DNA of 64,000 bases from Atriophallophorus winterbourni. Taxonomy: Eukaryota; Platyhelminthes; Trematoda; Plagiorchiida; Microphallidae. Shown piece by piece: positions 46,401-60,300 of the stretch. Position 1 is the stretch's first letter. Every line of letters begins with the position of its first letter. The notes beneath the pieces were generated by a model. It was not told the DNA's origin and did not search any database. It saw nothing but the letters and a program-made list of their open reading frames with translations. Position numbers and translations under genes: made by a program. The stretch is taken from positions 1 through 64,000 of the forward strand of contig JACCGJ010011420.1 of assembly GCA_013407085.1 (NCBI GenBank), given 5' to 3'.

Positions 46401-49400
46401 CCGAAATCCAGATTTAGTTGTTAAAATCACATAATGAGTGACGATGGTATAATTTACGTATTTGTATAATCGAAATATTGTTCATCTAACGATTTTTGAG
46501 GTGATTTATGGCTGAGGCGTATGGTTTTACGATCGCTTTAAGCAAAAAATGCGTTGCAAACTCGCACAATAAAGAAGCCCCACATATTTATGATCCAAAA
46601 ATTTAAGTTCTAAGATTGAATGCTTCATTGTATGAAATCACTTTCATCACTCACGCATCAGGAAATGTACGGCTTTGTCTAAATCTATTAGGTTTTGAAC
46701 ATTGTTGGTCTATACGCCATCTTTGAATTTAATCATAGGACACATCTGCGATCAAACACAACTAGACTGATATTAGTGTCGAAATCAGGACACTAATTGT
46801 TGAATTTTGTTACATTCAAATTCACTCGCTCGGGTTAATACGAATTGCAAGTTTGTTCTGAGTAAGGTTTTTTTAAGAAGACGTAAGTTACATTGGTAAT
46901 GTTGTTGTTGGCCACCTTCGTTCAATGTGGACAATGGATGTAGATAAATATAGTAGATATGAAATACGGTATCAGTTTTTCACCTTGATCATGCCCAATA
47001 TTTTTGCGAATCCCTTCCAGGTTACAAAATTACTCTCGAAGCATTTCGTGGTACGAAAGCAAAAAAACGATTGAGAAAGCCCTCGACAAATGGTCTGAAG
47101 CGGCAGAGCTGAATTTCATCGAGGAGCCCCACCGTTTCAAACCGGCGGATATCATATTTAGTTTTGCAGCGGGAGATCACAATGACGGCTATCCTTTTGA
47201 TGGTAAAGGTATGATAGTTTACTGTGAAAATGCAGAATTTTTAATTAATTGCTTGATTGATGAAATATCGTCATTGTTATTTAAATGATTATTCACCCAT
47301 AGTCTTCCACAAAATACCACGGATGAAAAATAAAAGCAGAAATTGCGGAAATTCCTGTTCTCCCGATCAATAAATTATTTGTCAGTAGCTTTTAAAGATT
47401 AGGATTAATTTCGCGAATCTTTTCAGCCATGAACCTTTATTATTAATGAAGCAGGTCACACCTATTGACATAAAACATATTTTAATTGCAAAACAATAAA
47501 ATAGGGTGCTAACTTGAAATCAAAACATTTGAGACTAGTACTAATCAGTGTTAAATTAATGGATAATAGATTTTTATTGACAAAATCGCAAACACGCGCT
47601 TAACCAAAGACTCAGCAGGTCTGAGGTGTCTACTTCCTGATCTATTACAAACCAACGACGATGTGTGACGGGTTGTTTGACCATGAACCAGCGCAAAATT
47701 TCTAAAGAATTGCCTCGTGAAACGTGTAAATAACGTTCACAACATTTAACTAGCTAGTATCTGAAAGACTATTTCGTACAATACGTGAATCAATTAGGCC
47801 CTTAATGCTAATCGAAGGGTTTAAACAAAAGCTGTTCGCATAACTGGCATAATCTGTTTTCGTCAATCTGGTTGCCCAATGAACATTGAGAAAGGATCAG
47901 TACGTTTAAGTGGGTTCCAAAGTCAATCTCGGTTAAACGAATCGTTGAGTCTAGAGATGGTATTTCTTTTCGATCTAATTCTACAGGCCATAATTAAAGA
48001 AACTATAAAAATTTGACAATCGCGAAGTGATGGTAAGCTTTTCAACCTGAACCGGTTGAGAGCACAAACCAAAGTACGGGATGTGCTAATCGGTGACCTG
48101 TTGTTTGCCGACGATGCAGACGATGCATGCAAAGACTTTGGCCTAACAATCAGCAAGGTCAAGGGACTGTATCGCCTCCAATCATCACTGTTGAAAACTG
48201 TCAGCTTGAACCAGTACATCATTTCACATATCTTGGTTCAACCATTGCGGATAACCTCTCGCTAGACACGGAGATTGAATAGCGGATTGGCAGAGCAGCT
48301 GTCATTTTGTCCCGATTGAACTCCTGTGTTTGGGGTAACCGCAGGCTGACTGTAAAGACAAAGATGATGGTACGTACTAAATGCTTTACTGTACGGCAGT
48401 GAAACCTGGACCACCCACGGAAGACACGAACGGTAGCTGAATGCTTTCCATCTACGAAGCATCCGTCGTATCTTGAACATATCGTGGATGGACAGAGTGA
48501 TTAACGCTGAAGTGATTTCCAAAGCTGGTCTACAGAGCATATTCACCCCATTACGTCAGCGCTGCCTGCGGTGGCTTGGTCATGTCTATTGAATCGGAAA
48601 TGCTCGTTTTCCGAAAAATCTACTCTATGATGAGTTGGAACTAGGAAGTCGACCATTGGGCAGACCGCACTTGCGGTACAAAGACATTTGCAAAAGGCAT
48701 ATGAAAGCTCTTGTCATTGACCCCGCGAGGTGGGAAGAACTTACTCTTGACCGCTCGCTTTGGAGACATTGTGTAAAGCGTCGTCTGCAAGCTGGGGAGA
48801 AGCAGATATAGCTCTTGGCTTCTGAACGCAGATCACGCCGCCGGCGTGTAACTGACGCCCTAGAACAGAGTTCTGACCATCGTTGCAAGCGCTGCGGGAG
48901 AGACTGTTTAGTCATTCAAAACGCTGTAAAACATGAAAATTCATTCGATTGTGATGTATATTCATGGTCGACATCGACCGACGAAGGATAACAACAATTT
49001 GACAATCGTTTTATACTATACAAAACGAGAAAAAGCTAATCATAAAAAGATCAGTGCATCATATCGTTTTCAAACAATCCGCAGGTCGTCTTTATTGTGC
49101 CATGAAATTTTTCTAACGACTTATAGCATAAATGTGCAACCAGATATCACGAAAAAGGTATGTTCATAGATGAAAAAGACTCAAGAGTAGACAACGAGGA
49201 GACTTTAATAAAAAGCGAGTCCGTTGTATGTAGATGAGCATCAGAGTGGATCATGTAGTGCTGCAGAACAGAACTTTCAATCTGCCGGTTTATTAACAAG
49301 ATAGTGAAGCTTTTCTTCATGCATCCTCTATTTCGCATGATTTCGAGATCAGTAGCAAATATTCAAATCAGGCTAACGTGCTTCGAAACAATTTAAACGA

Positions 49401-52400
49401 CGAAATTGTGGATGAAACCTCCTTGTACAGCAAATACAGTCATCTATCACTCTCGGCAGCTTTATATTTAGTGGGACACAACCAGGAAAATCAAAATGAA
49501 GGGACGAAGGTGAAACAAATTTCAAAATGATTGGAGTTGTATGAATTTTTTAAATGTCTTATCTGGGGTGGTCCGTGTCATAAATGAGATGGAACCAGCT
49601 CTAACACACTCATTTCGCAAACGGTTGATCGCTACTTATTTATAGTGTTTTCAAAATCTTACTGTTTTTTGCTCACAGCGTTTCAACTGTTCTTAGGTAT
49701 CACGGAATTGCTAATGTGTGGTTTTTCTCATATTTAGGTACCGTGTTAGCTCACGCATTTGACCCGGAATCGTCGGACAGAAATATGTCGACAGGCGGGG
49801 ATGTCCACTTTGACGATGATGAGCGTTGGACGGTAAACGATTCACCCGGTATGTTTACTATTCAATATTCTTTTATCATAATCCCTTTGTATTTCGATCG
49901 CAAAATCTAATTAATCTACAGTCAAATCTCGCTACTATGCCATCTACCCGGACCAAGCAAAAGTGGCCCAGTAGCGAGGTGGGATAGTAACGAGATTTGA
50001 CATTGTTTGCATAATATATTTGCCCATTTGTCTACACGGATTGTGCGCCTGAGCCATGGTGCCCAGGCATGGATTCAACATTCAATGACATGACGCACAC
50101 ATAAGTATTTAATATCCGGGTTAAGGTTACGCATGCGATATTCCCGAATATACTTTTTGACAAATTCAAGATATAGCCGACGATATAATATACTGTGTCA
50201 ACGGTGTCTCGGATTGAGTATACAATATACCCAGAAACAGGTATTCTTCCATTATAGTCCAAATGATATCTTGCATGCCAGACTTATACGTACGGTGCGA
50301 AGATTTGTCAAACCACAGCGTTATAAATTTTGCAGAATTAAAGGGCAACACAACGGGATTTCCATTCATTTCATTGTGTTTTTAATTAATCATCCTAAAT
50401 GATGAACCGCATAATGTAGAGTATCAGAGACAACATCGCATAATTAACACAGTTGTCTGTAGATGGCTGCCAGTATTGATGGGCTGCGGACTGAAGGAAA
50501 TTACAAGCAAACACAGAGGAGAAAACTAATAATTAAAATTAATCTTGACGAATGTTCTTCTTCTGTTGATTGAGTATAATAGAGAGATACTTAATGAATA
50601 AATACTACTATTATGGCGAAATTCGCGTAATGTGCCTTGATTTTAAACAATTGACCCCGAAGTGTATGGTTAATGATAAATTTTGAGAGCTCCTATTAAA
50701 AAGAGTGTTTTGTTTGAAAAAAATCGAACCAGAATAAAACAACCAATATCACCCATGTCAAACGGGCAAAAACTTCAGCTTGGTTAATTTAAACGTTGGC
50801 AAATTTTTTCGATTTTCCAGATGACGGGGTAAATATTATGAGAGCGGTTTCTAATGTGAACGAGAGGTATTATGAAGGTACAATTATTTTTGTTTAAGGT
50901 TTGCTTGTTGCACATTCGCTTCTCTTGCGCGTAATCTCCACTGCCGGTTTCTGGTTGTGTAACCAACTGGAAACATCTGAAAGGATTGTAACGTGATTGA
51001 AGTTTTAGGAAATTGGTGTATTATCATATCGGTAGTCGATTTATTAAATGGTTTGTGGTCAAGTGGTTAAACAAATTTGCAAATGACTCCTTTAAGTTGG
51101 AAACATCTAATTCAGTGCTGTCATGCGTAATTGAAATCGTAACATGCAAATTCGTTCCATTTCAGATTCTACTGGTCTATTTGCGGTCACGCTGCATGAA
51201 CTTGGCCACAGTCTGGGACTAGAGCATTCACCAGATAGCGAAGCAATCATGTACCCTTACTACGGACTACAATCTGGCGAACCAAAGTTAGGCCGTGATG
51301 ACATCGTTAGAATTCAATCGCTTTACGGTAAGATAAATGTGACGATGTTGCCAGGGTTGATAATCCTGAATATAATCTAAGATACAGCCATTACGTGGGT
51401 GGTAGCGTTCGTTAAGTCTCGAGTTCGTGCTCCAGAATTCTCATCGCTTCATGCAGAAGCAAAACCGGAAACAAATTAATGAATGGTTCTGTGAGGGGAT
51501 TGCCTGTTTCACTTCCAAATAATTAAAAACAAGTATGATAACTTACGAATCTCAGCTAAGCTACAGTTACCGGTTAATCGTTCAACGACAATAGGCTAGA
51601 ACTGTAAATGTCAGAACCAAGAATTCAGAAAATCAATAAACTTAGCAAAAAGCAATCTTCCGATAATTAGTAGGAAGATTAAAGATTAAAGAAGATTCAA
51701 CAATTCGTATAAGTATATACATGTATATATCAAGTTGAGGTATTGGAAAGATCGACACTTCTTTCAGTTAGAAAAATGTCCTGTAATGTCTCGGTATGTT
51801 GGGGAAATCTTTGTTAGGAAAAATGTCCAGTTATATAGACGGGGTGTTGTGTGAAATTACTAGGCATAAATATATCCGATCTGTTCCTGAAAATCCTTTC
51901 ACTAGATGATTGTACAACATCTGACGGTAGGGAGTTCCATAAGAAACAAACGTGCATCGATTAGAAGAACCGACGGCAGTTCCGGTGAGAACGTGGAATA
52001 TCAAATGCTAGTGGGTGAGTACGTGTGGCATGGCTTGACCGGAGGCGACATAGATGCCTCAGAGCTTGCATCTTTGATTTATTATTTTATGAGTTAGCAT
52101 TAGATCCAATCGAACCCGTCTGCGAGCCAGAATATGCAACATAAGATTCACCAGTCGATCCCCTTTTGGAAGGTTGCGTAGACATCCAACCATTTTAGTT
52201 TCTCGGTGATAAATCCTCTCAAGCAGCTTGATATCCTTTTGTAGTCATGGTGACCAAGCTTTCACTGAGTATTCCATCAGTGGGTTAATACACGTATTTA
52301 TGATCATGGGGAATGTTTCACGGGGAAAATGTCCGAAAATACGCCGAAGCAAACCTAGCATGCGGCTAGCTTGGGTGTACACTGCTTCGCATAACATGTT

Positions 52401-55400
52401 ATTCTTAAGACTTCCACTAATCCATACACCGAGGTCCTTTTCTTCGGTTGTCAATTCCAGTTGTTGCGATCCAAGGTTAGTAAAATGGGAAAATCATTAC
52501 CTATTTGCAACATTTTGCACATTCTGAATTTGAATGGAAGCTTGTTTCGCTTTGACCAGCTGCTCAATATATCCAGATTGCTTTGTAAGCGCAAACGGTC
52601 CACGCTTGACTTGATTCGCATCCAAAGTTTAGCGTAATCCGCAGTGATAACCATTTTGGCTGTGAGAAGTTTCGTAAGGTCATTGATGTAGACCAAATCT
52701 GAAACCGGACCAAATACCGAACCTTGTGTGACACCCCTAGTGTCTTCGATTTCCCTAGATATCACACCATCGTTACGTACATTTGCCGTGCGATCAAGAA
52801 GGTTATTTTCGTGCCAGGTAAGAAGGCACCCATTTATATTAACATCCTGCAGCTTTTACAGGTATATAGAATGGTCAACGCGATTATACGCCTTTGGTAT
52901 GTCCAATAACACGCATGCACGCAACCACTCTCATACACTGCCTGCGTCCAGTCGTCCATTGTCTCCAGTAGGTTAGTTAAGCAAGAACGAGACTTCCGAA
53001 ATCCACGTTTATCTCTGGACAACTACTTTTGGGTTTCGAGATGACTCACAATTTTTTCGTACAGCATTCGCGCCATAGCTTATCAGATCACTGGAAGGAG
53101 TGTAACGGCGGTAATTTGCTGGGTCAGAACGAGTCCCCCCTTTGTAGATGGGTGTTATGATTCCTCTCTTCTAGTCAGTCGTACGTTTTTGCTTTATAAT
53201 TGCGTGTCATTTAGCTAAGTTAATCAAACAGCACTTTTCTTATGACAAGAGCTTTTGAATTTTAGGTCGTCGTACTACACGTCAACGGGCCTCTACTGGG
53301 ATGCGATATCCGTACACACCGTACCCAACAGAACCGACTAAATTTCCCCCAAGACGTAAGTGATGCAGTTATAAATAAAAATTAATTATAATGTGGAAGT
53401 TCGTCCTCGCAAGTTAGCACACACATTCACCCGCATATCAAGAACTAGCTCATTTGTGACTAACTTATTAGTCAGTGAAATCATCAATAACAATAAAATG
53501 CGTTACCTTAAGTGCGGAATATTCATTGTTGGAGCCCAAGCAGCGTTTCTAGATCAAAACCTTATTCAAAGCAACATGTGATGCTGCTGCGGTTTGGGAT
53601 GAAAAATCTCCGCAATCTTTCTGGTATTGATCTAACAGGACCTGGGTTTATCTCCAACGCGAAACGATACGGGTAATATCTTAAAGGGGGTCATTATATC
53701 AGGTCACCCGAGGTCGAATCACGTTCCAGTCTCGACGTTTTTGCCCCAAGGACAAACAATCAGATATGAATCACATCAACCCCGTTTCCTATCCTGCCGT
53801 CTAGTGCGTTAGGATTCACACCCCGAGAACAACACGTTGACCATAATCCCACACAATTCACAAAATGCACGAACACGTCATTTGATCTCGTGTTTATTAC
53901 TCACATGACAAAGTCACACACAAAGAGCTTAATTATTTAGAAAATATCTAATCAAAACTGGCAAACCGAACGTGCCAGCAGCAGATGACTTTTCGATTTA
54001 ATTTCTCACGCGATTTCGTGTCACCGATTTCCTTCGGGCCCCCACAGCATGTTCAATTCATTAGGCCGATCTTAACAAATTGCACGCAACGGTTAAGACT
54101 ACCTAATCTGATTTTTAATAAATTCCATGTGCATATATTTACATTATACCGCATGTGCAAGAATATGCGAATGAACAGGTTGGCCATGCCAGCCTTATCC
54201 ACTAGTGATCTAGAAATGTATACCTTAATCCGTGTGATATGCCTCTCATGTACAAAATCATAGATGCACCAAACCAATGAGTAATTGCGCGGCACACGTA
54301 CTCATGCAGCTACATTAAAACCGATAATTTGACTCTGTATATACAAGAGTGAAATTTAAAGATAACTTTGTTTACCACTTCACCGCTCTTTAATGGTTCA
54401 CTAAACCTACCGTAAATACCCGCGTATAAGACGCACTTTTTTTCTTCATAAGTTGCCCTAAAAACCCAGGTGCGTCTTATACATGGATACATTTATTATA
54501 AAAATTACCGTAAATACCCGCGTATAGGACGCACTTTTTTTCTTCATGAGTTGCCCTAAAAACCCAGGTGCGTCTTATCCATGGATACTTTTATTATAAA
54601 AATTAAGCATTTATCATAATATCAAAAATTTATTTTATAAACCGGTACAATATTTATCAATATTTATCCTCGTCGTCACTGTCTTCATTCAACAAAGCAG
54701 CACACTCCTGTTGTGTTATGCAATCATCATGATAGTCCAGCTCTTCCTCCCTTTCGTCGTTGAAGGGTAATAATGAACTGTATCTTCAAAATCATGAAAA
54801 TGTAATATCAACCAATCATGGAGTAGTATTTGACTCTTGTTGGAGCAGAAACTTTTCCTTAAAAATGTCATCCAATCATTCGACATGACGACCAAGAATG
54901 AGAAGTGCACTTTCCACGATAGTCTACATAGTCTAGACAGACATCTGCTGACTGACAGGATGAATGAGTCAGCAATCAGCACACACGATGATCATAGCGA
55001 TTGTTTGGAGGTCACCGTGATTGACTTAAGTTCACCGTTTCTATAAAAATTAATGGAAATTAAGGACTAAAATTAGGATGCGTCCTATACATAGGTACAC
55101 AGCTTTTTCGTCGTTTTTAGGGTCAAATATCCACTGCGTCTTATACATGGTAGCGTCCTATACGCGGGTATTTACGGTAATCATAATATCTTCACCGGAT
55201 GAACGCAATCAGCGAGAAACCGGTTGTGGTGAGCAAATGTGGGTGCATGAGCACAACAATATATTGGTCAGTTATAAGCGTATCGAGCGCAATCTGATAC
55301 AATCTTTCCACTGATTGATCTTGTTTCCTCTGAGATTACTAACGAAAAAGTTATTCCATCTGCTGGATTACAGTGAACGTGAAGACCGAGGATCATCTAG

Positions 55401-57268
55401 TTGTCTACGTAATCGAAAAGCAATCACATCAGATCGCAAATGGCTGCGTCATTTTGCCTGTAATTCTTTAATGAGTTGTCACATTAGCTTCCCATCCATG
55501 TGCACTGGGTGTGACATTATGTCAAGTGGTCAGTGTGGTATTAAAGAAAGAAAGTTAAGGGATTCGTTTAATTGTTTTTGAATCTGTAACGCAAAGTTTC
55601 AGTGAGTGTAAATTTCACGATTCACTGAACTCACTCATACGAGTTGTAAAGACTTTGACCAAACAGTATGCATGTTAGTGTGCATTATGCGAGTAGCACG
55701 CAGTTTACACATATGTTCGATTGACAGTCAGATGAGTTCATTAATGTTTAGTGAGAAATTAGCACATCACAATTCGAGGCGATTACATTTCTCGTATCAG
55801 AGAACAATTTAGATGAACCAATATTAAATAAAATGCGAAAACATTCAATTTTTAGACGTATTACATCATTGAGCTAACTGAAGTCAAACCTCTATTTAAA
55901 ATGTTCTTCGTATTTCGTATCATTCGATAACAAGTATCAAGTACGGGTGGAAATTTTGTTGTCCATTACAGAACCAAGCGTACCCGCACCAGCAGGTCCA
56001 AGAGACGAAGCGCCAGAGGACAGCTGTGACGTACCAATCGATGCAATAGTCAAAATACGTGACAGCGAATACTATGTTTTCCACAAAGAGGTATGTCTGT
56101 TTTACACTAAATATTGTTTTTAAATTAGAAAACTAATTAAACAAAAAGTATATGATACGTAACCAAGATGCTGAGGTCAAACCTGTTCAATCCAGTCCAA
56201 AAGACGTTTGCGCTCCAAATGTCTTCTTAGTTTTTCACCTTCACTTCCTAAAGATTTGATCGAACGTTAATCTGGTCTCTTATGACGCTGCTTATTTTGT
56301 TTTGATTCAAAACCCGAGGACACTAAGTGAACAGTCAATCAGCTCCGTTTCCTTCGAGACAAAACTAGTCAAATAATTAGTAAGCAAATGACAAAGATTC
56401 ACACAGAGTTGGATTACTTATAAGCGAATCAAATTATTACATACTACATCTCAAATGTGTCTCGCTCCGTTACCAATTTGATTAGAATTATTCACGAGCT
56501 GATGCCAACTGGTTCCCTTCGCGCCTATAACAAATTTGTTTCGTTTGACCGACTTCGATGAATTGCATATTATTTAATGTATGATGATGATGATTCTATC
56601 TGCTCCTGTTTCCTGGCCTAGAGGAGGAATGTATCATGCGCATGCGGAGCCCGATCTTACTGTCCCTACCTGATGAGTGCAAACAGCACGAAAACGGTCA
56701 TGGGGTGTATGTGATGGAAATGCGTGCAAATGAGCATTTTGGTAATGGTTATGGGTATAATCCCATTATACGTGTTTGGGCACATATGATTGAACAGGTT
56801 GTTTGTACCATCCAGATCCAACATTGGCATACAACCACTACTTTTGTACCCTTGTACAGTTTCCAATATGCTGGTTTGAAAACAAGAAAATAATGAAAAT
56901 GATGACGGTGAACACGTTGTGATTACAACCGTCTTTATACCACGGATTTAACCGGTCAAGGATTGATTCGATATTTCAATTCTGGAAGGAGAATTTGCGT
57001 TGGAAAACAACATTTCCATCACGTAGAAGAATCTACATCTGCGTTGCTGTAAACATATGATGTTGTTTTGAAAATTTTGGTTTTAAGTTTTATGATAGAA
57101 AAAAGTTGTGGTAAAAGGTTGTAGATGGTTGAAAAACGGGTAGATTGATTAAAACCATAGGATCTAAACACGGACACACACATATGTATGTATATAAATA
57201 CATAAGTATGTACGTATGTATGTATGTATGTATGTATGTATGTATGTATGTATGTATGTATGTATGTA

Positions 57269-57304
<36 letters not shown>

Positions 57305-60300
57305 TGTATGTATGTATGTATCTATGTATGTGTGTATGTATGTATGTATGTATGTATGTATGTATGCATGTATGTATGTATGTATGTATGTATGTATGTA
57401 TGTATGTATGTATGTATGTGTGTATGTATGTATGTGTGTATGTATGTATGTATGATTGTATGTATGTATGTAGCTATGTATTTATGATTGTATGATTGAT
57501 TATATGTATGCAGCAATTTTACTGGTTCACGAATCTGCAACTATTGAAAGCAATTTGAAGACTCCTTTTTTGAAGATTGGATATAGTTCTTTTTAGGTAT
57601 TTAATAAAATCAGTTAGTACCAAAATTGAAACTATTGTTTATTTTGTGTATTGCTTTTTGCACACTGTATTGTTTTCCGGATTTCCCAGTATATGTGGCG
57701 AGTACGTTGGACAAATTCTGTCTCCAACGGGATAGTTTATGAGAATGCTGGTGGGACCATGAAATTGTCCGAATTTTGGACGGCATTGCCATCGACAGTG
57801 AAACAAATCGACGCTGGGATCGAATTGATGAATAAAATTTATTTTTTCAGCGGTAAGCATTTGAATATCGAATAAATATCACATAGGTTGCAAGTGTGAT
57901 CGGGATCAGGTGCTATTGTGCTCCAGATCTCACAGTATAATGATGACATTTTATCTCGGAAATGGGTGGTATTTATGATTTGCTGTCATCAAAATCTTAC
58001 GTGAACTCGAATTATTATCAATTTAAGACGATGAACGAAGTGCAATGCGACTCCTGCATGCTTTTGTTTAATGGCACGGCGGAAACAGAAGCGCTCAGAG
58101 TTGCAGTTATCTACGACAAAAATACTTGTTGATCAAAGCTGTTTGTCTTTTTCCTGTTACACGATACCTTCATTTTACTATCAATATTTACCTCTATGTG
58201 ATTGTCGGTACATAAAATTGAAAAGGCAGGCATACATGTTCATACGTTGTTTGTGATTTCTCCACGTTTCAAGGTATGTGGATCCTGATCCTACAGTTGC
58301 TACATGATGACTGCAAACAGAGTGAAACCGGTCGTGGGGTGTGTGTGATCGAAATGCATCCAAATGTGGAGTATTTGTCTGAAGTTTGTTATGTAAACGG
58401 CGGTACTTATTATATAACCAAATGTTTGTCAAGATCATACAAAAATAACACCAACTAGTGAAGTTTTCTCACGTTGACAGGTGATCGCTTTTGGATCTTA
58501 CGTGATACATCGCACCTGGACTCGTCTTGTCCGCACGATGGGCTGTCTCTGACCGAAATCGGGTTGCCGATATACGTAACAAAAGTTGACACTATATTCC
58601 AGTGGTCGAAAAACAAAGACGTTTATTTGATGTTCCGTTCTCGGTATTGGAGATTTGACGCGGAAGCAGGCCGCTATGGAAAAGTTGCCGCTGAACCAGA
58701 TTATCCACGATCAATCAAGTACAATTGGAATGGAGCTCCGACACCTGTTCAAGAAGTATTCACTGGGCTCAATGGTAAGCTGGTACCCAAGGCGATCGAA
58801 ATGTAAAAGCAAACTGAGATCCATTACTTATGCATCATATATGCTCGGTGGATATTCTAGAATAGTTTACCCGGTTCGTTAAATACTATTAAAGTTTGAG
58901 ACTACAATTGTTGAAAAACAGATAGGATGACGGTATAACGTCTAAAGGTCCCTTTCGTGTGATTCATGAAAAGTGAATGACAAATGTGGACAGGAAAATA
59001 AATTACATTGTAAGAAAAAAATGCATTCAACATTTGAAGATTTTTCCGAAACGATAAGTAATAATGACGTGACTAATTGCTCCATGAAACCACTACTGAC
59101 ATTAAAGGTACTGCTATGCTGCTGTGGTGCAAATTTCCAAGTTGTTGTTATTGGCCTCCCCCGGTCGATGTCGACCATGGATGTACATTATAAGCGTATG
59201 ATGGTTCAAGCTGACAGTTTACAATAGTAATGATAGGAGGCGATACAATCCCTTGACCAAGTGCTTTGATCTTGCTCAAGCTGATTGTCAGTCCAAAGTC
59301 TTTGCATGCCGACGAAAAACAGTCAATTAGCGACTGGAGGTGTTATTGCGAGTAAACAATGATGGTTGCATCGTCGGCAAACAGCAGGTCACGGATTAGC
59401 ACATCCCGTATCTTGTTGTGCGCTTCCAAGTGGTTCAACTTGAAAAGCTTGCAATGACACCTTGTGCGTAGGAAAATACCTCCTGTTTTCGTCCAGAGAG
59501 CGTACTTCAGCAGATGAGCAAAGAAAATACTGAAAAGCATAGGAACTAGAACACATTCCTACTTGATGCCTCGGTGAACTTCAAAGGTTTCTGAACTGCA
59601 ACCTTTATATGGAGTGAGCCATTCAGGTCTTAGTACAAAGAAATAATGAGTTTTAGCAGTCTTGAAGGACAGACTTGATAATAATCCTGATATTCGGGTT
59701 GAACAACATGAATTAACCTCAACATGTGCGAATGCCTAATCTGCAAGACTTTACGTAACAACGCAAATGGTGCAACCTCATATTGGCCTTTAAAATCCCG
59801 CACACTGAAAATCACCTGCAATTATTAAAACCCATGGGCTAGTCCGAACAGGCAACCATTTATAGGCTTTGAATATTCTTCATTCCTGTCTGGATAGTCT
59901 TCATAATGCTATGTTCGATGAGAATCGGCTTCTTTGCCGGGAGACATCACGGGATCAGAATCTATCACAAGATCTACGTTCATACCAAGCTATTTATTAT
60001 AGAATGGTCTTCACTGAACTTTAGGATGTTTAAAATGCATTCATTGTACATATACCGACATCTCGTGGATTTAATTGAGCGAATTTCTACAGTAAAATGT
60101 TTGAGCATATGACATGGAAAATACTCACACTTTCCAAATCACCACGCTGGAGCAAATGGAACCCGTGATTGCCAACAGTTTTGTACACAAAGTTGTCTAA
60201 GTGATGTACTTTCATCCGCATGACAGGCTGCTAGCCTGTCCAAGTATTGTACCATTTTGCTATTGGGTATTTTGAGAAATGAGGGCCGCGTAAATTTTCC

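Noticed and set aside
57145..57495. Long open frame of YVCM repeats
   Set aside because: It is the translation of the TATG microsatellite; all phases are open on both strands.
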